In this document: positions 23,155 to 34,049 of the stretch, piece by piece | Layout of the letters: each line of letters opens with the position of its first letter | Numbering within the stretch: position 1 is the stretch's first letter | Assembly (NCBI GenBank): GCA_008508345.1 | Contig: QNGE01002348.1 | Location: forward strand, 35,319 to 99,318 | DNA from: Paragonimus westermani | Taxonomy: Eukaryota > Platyhelminthes > Trematoda > Plagiorchiida > Troglotrematidae | Direction: 5' to 3' | DNA length: 64,000 nt | Program-made: the position numbers and the translations under genes | The notes under the pieces: generated by a model | What the model saw: the letters and a program-made list of their open reading frames with translations, nothing else | Told to the model about the DNA's origin: nothing | Databases searched by the model: none

Positions 23155-23350
23155 TGAGGGATGTTGACAACCTAGTCTCACAAACACCATGGTCGGGATG
23201 CAAATTCCGGTTGGGAAAAGAATATTTATTATTAATGAGTTCTAATAAGAGCGGAACTCGAGTCTAGTGCTTCCTTAAGAAATGAGCGGTCCGAAAGGCT
23301 TATCTGAATACAAAAATAATGGTCGAATGTGGGTGGTGTTCAATTTGAAA
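23155..23350 (+). repeat. tRNA-like-headed short dispersed repeat, copy 1
   Basis: This is colinear with 41290-41510. GATGTTGACAACCTAGTCTC parallels the A-box-like head of the other copy, and TGCAAATTCCGGTTGGG its B-box-like block. The body TCTAATAAGAGCGGAACT then GAAAGGCTTATCTGAA follows in both. The pattern is that of a SINE, a short repeat copied by LINE machinery. The tRNA similarity of this copy is weak by itself. Confidence 0.5.
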
Positions 23351-23497
23351 AACTCCTGGGTTGCGGATTTCGAAATAATTAACAAAACCACATGCTACAC
23401 AAATCCCACTTGCCAATTCTACAGGTATATCTCTGTCGGGGAATTCGCCAGGTCCCCGAAATTATTGTGACAAAGGCTAACAAAGTACACTGGCGAG

Positions 23498-23905
23498 TGA
23501 CCTTCATAGTTGGCACGGTCATGCGCCACTTTGTCCTTCAACCCTTGTGACAAATCTCTGACACCCCACCTACGCGCCTAAACGCTCACATGCCTACATC
23601 CCGACTACGCGCACCACTGTACTATTCGGCTCATTATTTGGTCCACCTTTGAGTTGATCTTCCTATTGGTCACAAACCCTTTAAATATGATCTGGTTTGT
23701 GACCGTGTTGTCTTTGGACTGAGTGATCCAAAGGGACTCCGCCCGGAGGCCCTCGGGATGCCCTCAGGTGGTTGGGTTGGCCGGGAAGTTTCCAACTTGT
23801 CGTGCATATTCCGTTGTTCGTTACCGTTGACTGTCGTTCCGTTATACGCCGTTTCACTGACCGTTATCTGTTTGCGTGCTCGTAGGACGTTGAACAAGTT
23901 ACAGC
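23498..23905 (+). repeat. Solo LTR (family 2), copy 2
   Basis: This is colinear with 10343-10777, starting TGACCTTCATAG and ending GTTACAGCA. It keeps the TATA-like CACAAACCCTTTAAATA near 23673-23689 and several GC-rich blocks. No internal sequence of the element lies on either side. Confidence 0.6.
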
Positions 23906-24309
23906 AATCCCAAAAACAGCCCAAAAGTTCAGCGGAAATGTTAAGAGTGGGCCACCTCAGTGTAATTATCACTTACGAGTGGGACGAATATACGAGTTTG
24001 GTGAAGCCGTTTTTCACAGGCTTACGTAGAATACATTATGAAACCCTAGTCTACTAATGAATGGTCGCGAATTGGGTTAATTTAGAGTTGAACATCATTT
24101 AGCACGATTAATGAGACCGGAGATTTTGACCTGTCTTAGTTGCGGGGTTATCGATTGGAGTTAGAAAACAGTGAATATGTCTGCTACCGCGACAGTCAGA
24201 CAAACTGATCACTACACAAAAGTGAAATTGGTTGAGCGTTCCGATCTGATAATTCGATCATACCAAATGTGGGTCAACAGCACAATGTTCAACACGGTTG
24301 CCTCATGAA

Positions 24310-24490
24310 AGCGTGACCGGAATTCTGATTCGCCCGTGACAATGATATGTACCGCTTACGAGCTTTAACAGGAGCGAAACTCAAATCGAGTGTTTTTTCG
24401 GAACTGGCCGACTGGAAAGTCTACCTGAATGCAAAGTTTGCAATCGACTGTTAGCGGTGTCAAACTTGGACTACTAGTCACTGAAGGCAA
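24310..24490 (+). repeat. Short dispersed repeat, copy 3 (degenerate)
   Basis: GACCGGAATTCTGATTCGCCCG corresponds to the B-box-like block of the copies at 23155 and 41290. TAACAGGAGCGAAACTCAAA and CTGGAAAGTCTACCTGAATG match their body in order. Confidence 0.4.
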
Positions 24491-25320
24491 TATTTGTGAG
24501 GAAGTAGTGAATGTCCTTAGCATGGTTAGCACGTAGAAAATTTAGAGTATCTAAAAGGTATTCTCATTGTTGAAGATCTCACCGTGAGTTGAATCCATAT
24601 GAAGTAAACTTGATCACTTATGTTAATATACTTCACATCTGCGTCGAAATGAGAGAATTCCTACAGGACAGTTTTATGTGTAACTCGACTAATCTCCTAA
24701 TGGTTCACAATGAATGCTGATAAGACTATAATATACCACCATAGTTTGTTGGTGAAACCATTGGCAACGAACCATACAAAAGCATTGGGATCGGCAGTTT
24801 GTAAAGAAAGGCTGATATTCAAACTCTGTCGCAGCGTGATCAGAAGGAAGTTTTTGCCCTAAGTGCCATCATGACCTAGCCTTACCACCAACTCCGGATG
24901 TCAATTTGGACATCTAAATGCCCCCCACCAACTCATACCTGTTTGAAGTAATTATGTGACAAATTGCTTTCGATCTTACTCACCTGATGATTAAAATGAC
25001 AGTAATTGTTAGGTAATAGGCTAGATTATAAATAACTGAAAACTGACTGTTCGCCAAACCAACCTTTGCTTCCAACTCTGAAAAGGGTAATCAAGGTAGA
25101 CGAGAGAATCAGACAATGGAGACTGCAAACTGTGATGTCGGTACTGAAGAGGCAAGACGAACTGCCAGCACCCATCAATGTTCGTCTACTCACTGCTATG
25201 ATTAAATTTATGAAGGGAACCATTTGTTTCACATTTTTAAAAACCAAATCCCTGCGGGTCCTTGCAATCTGCTCCGATGCATTGCCAGTGTGAGGTGTAA
25301 GATTACACGAAAACGTTTGG

Positions 25321-25390
25321 AGAATTTTGAAACACTGAGTTCCCTTTAACCACTTCATCAGAGCAGAAAGAGGACATATTGTGATATGCT
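25321..25390 (-). repeat. PLE 3' tail fragment (family of copy B)
   Basis: Read on the minus strand this is the element's terminal sequence: CATATCACAATATGTCC, then CTGCTCTGATGAAGTGG and AGGGAACTCAGTG. It matches the long left tail of copy B (14411-14460). Confidence 0.75.
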
Positions 25391-25394
25391 CAGC

Positions 25395-25561
25395 AGTGGC
25401 GTTGGTGGATTCCAGCGTGAACTGTTTCAGAAATCCTGCCGGGGCAGTCGATCCCCTGAATCATTTGGTGGATTCCATATGAGACAGTAGGACGGGTGGG
25501 TAACAGAGTCCAAATGTGAAATTTCCGAGCTCCCGGTGTGGCTTCGTAGCTCAGCTGGTAG
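25395..25561 (+). repeat. Dispersed repeat ending in a tRNA-like A box
   Basis: TTCAGAAATCCTGCCGGGGC to the AATGTGAAATTTCC block is paralleled at 30015-30135, so this is a dispersed family. It ends at the gap with GTGGCTTCGTAGCTCAGCTG, where TAGCTCAGCTGG fits a tRNA/SINE internal promoter A box. The B box would lie in the unsequenced gap, so a real tRNA gene cannot be excluded. Confidence 0.5.
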
Positions 25562-25763
25562 NNNNNNNNNNNNNNNNNNNNNNNNNNNNNNNNNNNNNNN
25601 NNNNNNNNNNNNNNNNNNNNNNNNNNNNNNNNNNNNNNNNNNNNNNNNNNNNNNNNNNNNNNNNNNNNNNNNNNNNNNNNNNNNNNNNNNNNNNNNNNNN
25701 NNNNNNNNNNNNNNNNNNNNNNNNNNNNNNNNNNNNNNNNNNNNNNNNNNNNNNNNNNNNNNN
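25562..25763. other. Assembly gap (202 N)
   Basis: There is unknown sequence between the tRNA-like start and the PLE endonuclease end. ORFs drawn across it are meaningless. Confidence 1.
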
Positions 25764-25938
25764 CATGACAACAGGTCATCAGGTTGACCCAGTAAACTCA
25801 TTCAAGATACGGCTGCGCAACCGAAATCCGAAGTTACTAGCTTTCTGCGAAACGATGTTCATTCGAACTTACCAACCGACGTTATGTGCACAGAAGTGGT
25901 TGAAACAACCGGTTGAATTGCCATGGTTTAAAACATAG
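25764..25938 (+). pseudogene. PLE endonuclease C-terminal fragment
   Basis: From the gap edge the frame reads MTTGHQVDPVNSFKIRLRN, nearly identical to the end of the endonuclease at 16279-16647, and continues to LKQPVELPW. It ends abruptly after CCATGG, where unrelated sequence begins, so the tail is missing on this side. Its closeness to copy B makes it one of the younger fragments in the window. Confidence 0.85.
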
Positions 25939-26029
25939 ATGACCGAAATTGCCTAAGTTTATTATGGCACCATCAAGTGACAAATGTGCTCTCAAAACTC
26001 AACATCTTTAATCTCTAAAGAATCTGAGA

Positions 26030-27950
26030 ACTAAGAACGTTGTCGTGATAAAGCCAAATTAATCTTCCGGTACAGTAGCTATGGATAAAGAAGAGTAACC
26101 TCAGAAAATGTTGTCCACAATGAACGCGATGAGAACAAATCCAAACGTATCGGCAAAGTTGAAAAAGTGACTGGTATGGAATGCTGACTAATTCTACATC
26201 TTGATTTGTTGCTCCTACATCGAATAATTGATGGAAACATTTTTAAATCACCAAAACCCGACGATTCATCAATGCCACAATTGGTGTGGTACGCTCACAG
26301 CACAAACGTTGAATGCCACTCAGACCGGCTTCATCTATTAAGCGATGTCCCACAACACAAACCGACTCGGTGTTTGGTACAAGCCTTGAAGCCATTGAAA
26401 ATAAAATTCGAAATATACTGGCAGGCTCGTTTGAATGTGAATGAAGAACTTGAAAAAGTCAAGTCAGCAGATGAAATACGTGTGCTCAATAAACGTCCAG
26501 TCACTGGCTGCGAACGCTTCACTGAACCAGCCGAAAGAATTTATATGGGATCTGACAGAAGCTCTGATGGAAAAATCCTCCTGGACCTGCTAAAATTGTC
26601 CGTGTTACTGTGCCCGTTGAGTCCAGTGCTTGCTGAATTTCCATGCTAACGATAGAATTCTTACTGGAATTCCGGCACTACTGCAATACAGAATTAGTCT
26701 GGACAACATTATCTTGTTTAAGCAGTCTCCACGAACGATCGATCACCTAGCAAAACGGCTCAACACCTATCATGTTAATTTGATAGTCATGTAAACTAGA
26801 GAAAGGTTGCCCACCATTCTAGGCACCTTCGTTAGCCCTAGGGAGAATGGATCAATAGAAGGGTCTGCGTACCAAAAGTCAAAATGGACCCGTCAGTATA
26901 GTTATCTCACAAGCATCACGCCAGTGAAGAACGAGAGATCAGTAGACAGAACATTGTTTACACGTGTTAAGCGTATTCGTTCATTAGAATTCCTGAACAA
27001 CAAAATTTGGTCGTAAAAAATAACGTTTTAGGATAATGGATATCAGCTGAGATTTATCGATATAGCCACCAACGTATTGGTAAGACTCGGAATTAGAGAT
27101 CTTGAATGACCCCAACGATCGTGTATGATTTCAAACCTCCAGCGTAAGCAATAAGCGGACCTCGAGTTGGTTGTACGAATCAATTGTTATTCATGGGAAA
27201 AGAACGCAGATTTGTAGCTTTACATCACAATTTTAAAAAATTAAACTGTCATCCGTTGAACACATTGGCACATATAGGCACGTGCCGTAATCTGATTGGC
27301 TTAATAGGGGACAAAGAACGCGGTGAATAACGAAAGATCTAACATTGAAACTGTTTGTCCAGTGCTAATCTTGTACTCCATAACGCTATTAGATTGTCGG
27401 AGCTTGTATCAACGGTGAATCGAACAGGTTTCCACCACAGTACGGCAGTAAGTAAAGTTTCCACGACTGGTAAGAAGAAAGTCTACATTAAACTATCACC
27501 CAATTATTCTCTTCCAATTACGAAAAGCTCCATCACATCAAGTAAACGAATATACAATGCAGGTAACATTTTGATTGAACTCGCAGGTTATCGTCGTTTT
27601 CAATAAAGGAAGAGCAACTGATTGACACCAAATCACGCTGTATTTGTCAAGCTATGTGTAACTACGACGGAAGTTACATCGACCGAACTGATGGGTGTTT
27701 AAACTCTGGGACGAAGGAACACTTGCCGGAATGAGTTCAGAAAAGAACTGTGGAGTTTAATACCTTCGTCTCACGATCATGCAAACTTCCAGCTTCTTCC
27801 ATCATCAAAACTATATTGGCTACAGGTCATCGGATAACCCACGAGTCACCATTCTGTACTATCACGCATCACGCTAATCCACGTTTCCTACGTTTTGTTG
27901 AGCCGGTCATGATTAGCCATCTCATGCCAGCATTATGGGTACAAAATTAA
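26030..27950 (+). pseudogene. Very old Penelope-like element, traceable along its length
   Basis: Translations in changing frames follow the PLE polyprotein in order. VVIKPN-SSGTVAMDKEE near 26040-26095 is the N-terminal RT motif. LLLHRIIDGN then PKPDDSSMPQLVWYAHS in the ORF at 26206-26649 corresponds to LLLHGHISEA and LKPVSTETPRLRGAPKAH of copy B. CPLSPVLAEF near 26610 echoes motif B (SPLGPTLADIF). ILGTFVSPRENGS then TLFTRVKRI at 26807-27016 matches FLDILITRRAAGT and TLFQRAKRM. GKKKVYIKLSP near 27470-27502 is the linker, and SSIIKTILATGHRITHESPF near 27795-27855 is the endonuclease end. The YVDD box and GIY-YIG core are not recoverable. Individual matches are weak; their order and spacing carry the call. 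Confidence 0.6.
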
Positions 27951-27959
27951 TTATATGTA

Positions 27960-30010
27960 ACCCTTAGACTCCCATTAACTTAACAGTCTTTTCCTGTATT
28001 CTCCACACGAAGTGCTAACATCCATTAGTGTCATTCTCCTCACTACTCCGTTCAAACTTACGTAATAGTTACTCCAAACTGAGTTTGATTGGATGTGGGT
28101 CAGAGGAGATTAGGCGCCCGCATGAACTTCTCCCGGACACAGGGGTCAGAGTTACGTAGTCGGCCTCGGAAACGGTAAACGATTTCACGGTACTCCATAG
28201 ATGATATGGAGTACATTTTTCCTACTGATGGGGTGGTTAGAGCAGGTTGACTGAAAAACAAGCGCGCTTGAAATCGTTTTAATCACGCCACTTACAACCA
28301 ACTGCTGTTCACTCTGGCGAAGCGCCCCCAAAATGGCTATCGGTGGAGTGTCTGTTTCGCTTAATCGCCCACTTGTTTCGATAGCCATAAGGTCAAAGGG
28401 AATTATCTGTGAATACACAGGGATATGCAAATGTGTCTAACTGGCAACGCCCCAGTGAACTATAGGACCCATCATCTAATGTCCACAGATACTACCTTCA
28501 GTCCCATTGGTGTCACAGTGCTGGAGTGTTCAGCTTATAAGGTTAATGAGTCCAGTAGCGAGTGAAGCGACCAGCTCCAGTGTTTGTTCCTGGCTTGCTC
28601 AGTGTATGGTCAAGGATAGGAAAGAAATTCACGTGACAATCGATTGATTGGGTTAGCAGGGCTTCGAAGTTGTGACTGACACCGGCGCCGAGTTCCACAG
28701 AAGGTAGAATGGTGATATAACTGTCTGTGTGCAACAAACACATTCTGACTTTCGTTAGTCTATCGATAGGTCGCGATCAGACAACGTCCGATAAACTCCT
28801 GACTGAGGACGAGACAAAAATGATTTTGTCATGTGAACTTCAGTACAGTTGAACGGGCATGGAGGACATAATGAGAAAAGAAACGTTACCATGAATTGTT
28901 TTATTCATTATGAGTTGAAGAATGGTCTTTATTGGATACTTCGCTGTCCCAGCAAATTTGACACTTTGAAGAAACTTATTTCCAGCTGGAATGTACCGTC
29001 ACTTATCAGGACAACTAGAGACCAACAACTGATTTTTCGTTTGGTGTCAACTGTAAGTTAAGGCACGCATGCTGTCGAAATCACACTTCATCAAGACACA
29101 GAATGTGTGTGTAAAGTGTAGTAGTGATTGGTTTTAGCCATTCGTCTACGTCATAAACCACTACACCACTTGGATAGTGTAATTTTACGAGCGGCATAAT
29201 CATTCACGTGCACCAAATATGATGTTGACAAGCATTAACGGAGAAATGTTATGATGATCTGCTATTGGTCATTTTTGGCAAACGAGGCAGTAAAGTCGAT
29301 GAACTTCAGACTTACCAATTAATCATAAGAAGAACAATCAATAAGGAAACATGACAGCTGAAAACTCTCCCACTTCATGTGCCGTATTTTGATACTGAAA
29401 TTGTACAGAAATGATCGAAGTCAAGTATCTTGAACGATGCAAAGTCTAAGTGTATACATCAATAAAATTTCACGCCACATAGTGTGCACTACCCATTTGA
29501 ACAGCCTAAAACCTTCGGAGGCGGCATGTCATAGAAAGTAGCACTTCTTCGGTCTTCCGATGGGCAAGAACTTTCACAAACTTGGGTGTACTGTATCCTA
29601 CTATGGTAGACATTTAAAGAGTGATAATATTGTAATACAAACGCACACACTGTTTTGGAATGCAACACTCGGATGTTACATCAAGTGCAGATGTAAGCTC
29701 AAACAAAATCGGGGTATATAAAAACCCATGTAGCCGGGATTTGGGGGAGTTCAATGGAAGCGGTTACCTTTAATGTCTTCATTACGATTTGGTGAGGTTA
29801 GCGTGTATCTTGTTTGATAGTTGGACTGCGCAGTGCAATGCTGAACTCTGTGTCGTTAGGTGAATTCATAGGCTGAAATGAGTGGATGTGATAGCTGAAC
29901 TGTGAAAAAAAATACTATGAGATGTAGTCGTAACATAACAGCAAAACTAACAACTTCGTTCATCCAGTTTAGAGTGTTGGATATTAAGGTTGTACTGTTG
30001 AGCAATAAAC
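27960..30010. other. No recognisable gene
   Basis: A perfect short hairpin (TACTCCATA / TATGGAGTA) lies near 28191-28213. No coding motif or known repeat is visible. Confidence 0.4.
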
Positions 30011-30014
30011 AGTC

Positions 30015-30135
30015 GCGATGGTGTGTTCCAGTGTGAGTTGCCTGAGAAATTCTACTTTGAAGTCAATCCCCTGGATAATTTGTCAGTGAGGTTGGTGCGT
30101 GACTGAATCTAAGTGTGATATGTCCAAGACCCGGC
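30015..30135 (+). repeat. Degenerate copy of the 25395-25561 repeat
   Basis: GAGAAATTCTACTTTGAAGTCAATCCCCTGGATAATTTG and AATCTAAGTGTGATATGTCC follow the same order and spacing as at 25430-25530. The tRNA-like end is not recognisable here. Confidence 0.45.
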
Positions 30136-30139
30136 ATGG

Positions 30140-31250
30140 ATACTACCCCAAAAATTGCTTTCTTTATTTCAATCCTGTCGACAAACAATTGAGAATCCTT
30201 GTTTCGCACACTTCCTAGAAGTCTCTGAGAGTTGAGGTGAATGTAAGAAGCTAGCAATTATGTGGCTTTACTCTAGCGTTCTTTCGGTCAGTTCAATCGC
30301 AGTGTTTGAGTCTTTACAACAATCTCGTTAGGGCCGCACCAAAAAAACGGAGCTGCCACCTGGCCACCATGTCTTCAGAAAGACAAACTGTTTTTGCAGT
30401 CCTGTCAAAGTCGTGCCACCAAGGCAATCTGTGGCCTGAATACTGAGGCTTACGAAGAAAGCTGGGATCACTCGACGCACAGTATAAAGAGTGTTCTTCG
30501 TGGATTCTGTTTGATACAAGCCCTCTTGATCTTGAAACATCCTATTTACACACATCAACTAATGTTCAAGAGGAGAATAATGCCACACTGATGGTCAATT
30601 CACCCAACTGGATGTCCCAAATACCAGACTTGCATGAAGACACTTTTCTCTCTGCATTGTTTGCATGAACTGAAATGCTCTCTCCTACCTTGTTGTTTCT
30701 GTCAATACTTCACCTACCTTCAAAACTAGTCCGCGTTGTCATTAGCTACCTTAATTCAGATACTACCCTATTTTCCTTATATTTCTGCTCACCACCGAGG
30801 AACATGTCATTCCATGTAATGAGGTATGAAATCTTCAAATCTCATGCTTTCGTCATCAATCCAGTCGTCAACTAATAATAAACACGTTTGTGAATGCGCC
30901 TTATTTTTGCAATAATGATTGTAGAAGTGATGTGTTTTGTCAGACTTGGTTATCTTTAACCAAATCCATAATCGATTATTGACTGCTAACAGCAGGAGAC
31001 AAGTAGATGGAGAAGGTATTTCACTAGTATCGAAAGTTCACAAGTGATCACGTTACTGCTTATAAGATATGCACACCCTCATTGGCGAAGTACGTAGAAT
31101 GACCGACGTTGTGTTTCAAAACAACGTAATCTAGTCCTCAGATTCTTAATGAGCTGCTTCAGCAAGGTCGGTGAAAATGAGGGACAGCGGCTACGTACAA
31201 TATGTAGAAAAATCGACTAATTAACAAGAAGGCGGCCTTTAACTTAGAAG
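30140..31250. other. No recognisable gene
   Basis: Only short motif-free ORFs are present on either strand. Confidence 0.4.
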
Positions 31251-31257
31251 GATTGAC

Positions 31258-31660
31258 AACCTTTTTGACGTATCTGTAGTGAACAGTCATCCTAGCAGAT
31301 TTGATTTTGCATCAAGCTACTGGCAAGTAAAACTCGAAGGAAGCAAATTGGTAAGGTCCGTCTTTATGTTAAGTACGAATCTGTACGAATTGCAGATCAC
31401 GGGCTAAAGACAATTCAGTATAGTCCAAACACTCCAACGTCTGATGCAAAAGAGTTGAAGGATCTGAGCTACCCAAGGCGATTGATAAGCCTAAATGATG
31501 CAATGCTTCACGGGAAATCAGACTAAGAGCACATACACAGCCTACAGTCCGTCATGCGCTGCCCGACTAGGGCTGGTTTAAAAGCAAAACCCTCGAAACC
31601 CCGAGTAAGTGACTACTTAGATGTACAAATTCTCGGAATCACACATTCGCACACAAATAA
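31258..31660 (+). pseudogene. Ty3/gypsy reverse transcriptase scrap
   Basis: Near 31290-31345 the translation reads SRFDFASSYWQVKLEGSK, matching the 'FSTLDLASGYWQV' start of gypsy RT motif A, with the aspartate kept. ELQITG stands where the family has FNVMPFG, followed by a frameshift and QTLQRLM (ATFQRLM). Near 31557-31650, RAGLKAKPSKPRVSDYLDVQ parallels the LKLKPSKC...YLG block. This is one decayed RT domain of about 130 residues. Which gypsy lineage it belongs to cannot be told, and no LTR is visible beside it. Confidence 0.65.
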
Positions 31661-31910
31661 ACTTTTTCCTGTAACAACTTTGAGCAGAGAATTCAGCAAT
31701 AGTTTTTGCGTAATGTTTCCCTCCAGCACATTTCGCCGCATCTCATCTGGTACATACTGCAGTGCGCTGGTTTATACTGCGTGGTTCAATGGACATTACG
31801 AAGCCGAGCAACAAAACGTGCACTCATACATAGCAATGCACTTCAGCAACTAGGGCAATCTGATACTGACGAACAAGCCTTCCTATACGCAAGGGGTTGA
31901 CCTCTGTTTG

Positions 31911-32190
31911 TTAATTGCTACCGCTTATGCGAACCAGAGAAGCCTTCGAATTTCTGTTGCGTAACATGCGGAGCGCATTTTCCAAGTTCAGTTGGGGTCG
32001 ACACGTCAACAAATGTTGAGCAATCGATGGTGCCGGGTCCTGGTGACCTGTCACGTTCTGATTTAGGTTCGACATGAACTTTTTTCGAACCCAAACTGAA
32101 ATGTGCTCGTTGACCCGATCGCGTAACTGTCGCTGCGTTCTGCTTACGTAGATGGTCAGACACTCACAAAAAAATCCATAGATGAAGTAA
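31911..32190 (-). pseudogene. PLE GIY-YIG endonuclease remnant
   Basis: The minus-strand frame reads YFIYGFFCECLTIYVSRT then QRQLRDRVNEHISVW, equivalent to YQFTCSCSDVYIGRT and DRQLSQRVAEHIPKW of copy B. PAPSIAQHLLTCRPQ and LRMLRNRNSK follow, as in the PLE endonuclease C-terminal half. The central YIG has become YVS, and the end is frameshifted before the expected catalytic glutamate, so it is inactive. The open frame continues leftward into a proline/serine-rich stretch only because the adjoining GGT/GAT repeat has no stops on this strand. Confidence 0.75.
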
Positions 32191-32221
32191 GACTTGGCAT
32201 TACGCAGTGGCGATGATTCCA

Positions 32222-32428
32222 ATGGTGGTGATGATGATGATGATGGTGGTGGTGGTGTTGGTGGTGGTGACGGTGGTTGTGGTGGTGGTGATGATGGTGG
32301 TGGTGGTGATGGTGGTGATGATGGTGGTTGTGGTGGTGATGGTGGTGATGATGGTGGTGATGGTGGTTGTGGTGGTGATGGTGGTGATGATGGTGGTGGT
32401 GGTGGTGGTGATGGTGGTGGTGATGGTG
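32222..32428. repeat. GGT/GAT trinucleotide microsatellite
   Basis: About 207 bases are built almost wholly from GGT and GAT units. Long ORFs in several frames here (Gly/Asp, Val/Met and Pro/Ser rich) are by-products. It abuts the PLE endonuclease remnant. Confidence 0.97.
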
Positions 32429-32434
32429 AAGAGC

Positions 32435-33140
32435 AGGAACAGCACACGCTCGAAAAATCCGGTGAAAGCACGCCTTATAGAAAAGAATGCTGAAGGTTTA
32501 TCGGACTTGCGTCTGATAACTGACGTTCCATCGCCAAAGTTGAGTGTATTTTCGTTTGCATAACAAAACTAATAAAAATTAACCAGGAATAAGTGGAGGA
32601 AAAGTGGAACAAGGTTTTTAAATTTCTGCAGAGATCTTTGTGCATGGCACCGATAACAACGCCCCAGATAATCATCGAGGAATCGTTTGGGCAATGCAGT
32701 GGGAACAGTGATCTTTTGGTGGATACGGGATAGTGGAGACCAAGTGTTAGCTTACAATAGCCAGTATGTCGGTGAGCAGAAGAACAATCACCATTCAGTG
32801 AGAGGAAATACTGGCCCCGATATAGTTCGTGTAGCATTTTCGATATTAAAACAAAGTTTCACCGAACAGACTGTTTACGATAAATTCTCCTATTTGGCTG
32901 ATACACTTATATGAAATTCAATGACGAGTTTGCTTGTTATTGAATAAAGGTTAATGAAGAGTGAAGTAACGCGCCTATTTCTTGTTAAAAACGTTCTATC
33001 CTGGCTTGTATGCTATACTCGGACCCTTGCTCTAAGGCTTCACCCAGTCCTTTCCTAACAAAAAGACAGAACTGGTTTAATAAATGGTTAACGATACTTC
33101 GCCGTGGTTAGGAGCACAAACGAAGTCTATCCTAGTTGAT
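32435..33140. other. No clear feature between two minus-strand PLE pieces
   Basis: A 120-residue minus ORF at 32475-32837 lies where the RT thumb of the left PLE piece might be expected. Only a very weak resemblance to the linker block is visible, so I do not call it. Confidence 0.3.
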
Positions 33141-33142
33141 CA

Positions 33143-34040
33143 GTGTTAATCAGGCTGGGACAGTGGAACGGGGACAAATTGTTTCACCAGTTGAACTGCC
33201 ATGTTAAGCCAAGGAAGCCCCAGAGTTTGAACGAATTGGTTATGCACACACAGATCCGGGTGATGCAGTTCGATTGCGACCGCCTCGGCTATCGACAGGA
33301 TGTGGTGTTTGGCCATTGGCGTCAAGGTGGACGGAACCCGATAGACGGTACGAAATGCTGTCTTCGTGTCTGTGTGTTGATCACAGTCGATCAAATGGGT
33401 TAGAATGGATGAAACGATACGTTTTGTAGTCCTACAGTGAAACCAAGCGAGGTAGTGTACACGGATTCTTTCAGATAAACGTCTAGTAGTGCGACCTATC
33501 TATGCTAAACCACAGGAACAGTTAAATGGTCAGATCACGAAAGAGGCAACATTACTAGGCACGTTATCTTTTAAATTCAGTGGAACCGCCCGTTTTGAGT
33601 GGAATGTGACAACAGAACTAACGGCATAATAAGTTGTTGATGGTATTGACCATCTGACATGACATCAAACCTGCCGCTGCATCACCCTTGAATTGTAATG
33701 ATAAACAGATGTTCTTCTTATCGGCAATGTCCACTAAGATTCGCAGATATCTGTCATGCATGTTGTCGTTCATGAACTTCTCTAGGTAGACGTTAGTGCT
33801 AAGAATCTCCTGTAAATTCTTTAGTTCGTCCTCTACCGTGTCATCTACTCTGTTCGTCAGGCAACGTATCAGACCACGCTTGCGCGTATACCCAACTTCC
33901 TCATATATATATATGAGGAAGTTGGGTTTACATGCAAGTGCTATAGGCATTGCGAACCAAGTGGAGAAGCCGGTAAACCTCAGTACCGGTAACCAAGACA
34001 ACCCGGTGCACAAAAACAAACTTTCCTCTATGTAGGGCAT
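33143..34040 (-). pseudogene. Penelope-like element remnant, RT C-terminus plus endonuclease
   Basis: From right to left on the minus strand, YTRKRGLIRCLTNRVDD and LSTNVYLEKFMNDNM match YKRGLVKTLFQRAKRM and LTNGYPDKFIDAHN of PLE RTs, and KKNICLSLQFKGD the linker. Near 33430-33530 a broken frame gives FNCSCGLA-IGRTTRRLSERI, the GIY-YIG core with a stop in place of the first tyrosine of YIG. SIAEAVAIELHHPDLCVHN then LGLPW at 33200-33290 is the C-terminal end with its glutamate. The RT palm is missing; the sequence to the right of about 33890 passes through a long palindrome into unrelated DNA. It is dead. Confidence 0.75.
33890..33927. repeat. 38-base perfect palindrome
   Basis: The arms CCCAACTTCC and GGAAGTTGGG surround a TCATATATATATATGA core with no spacer, flanked by one further A/T pair. 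It could extrude a cruciform. It sits at the right-hand limit of the readable PLE sequence. Confidence 0.95.
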
Positions 34041-34049
34041 TGGTTCCTA

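Noticed and set aside
25516..25938. ORFs spanning the N gap
   Set aside because: Most of the translation is unknown bases; only the part after 25763 is informative.
26206..26649. 147-residue ORF as a possible host gene
   Set aside because: Its segments align in order with a Penelope-type RT, so it is an old PLE remnant.
31911..32471. Proline/serine-rich protein of 186 residues
   Set aside because: The low-complexity part is the microsatellite read on the minus strand and the rest is a damaged PLE endonuclease.
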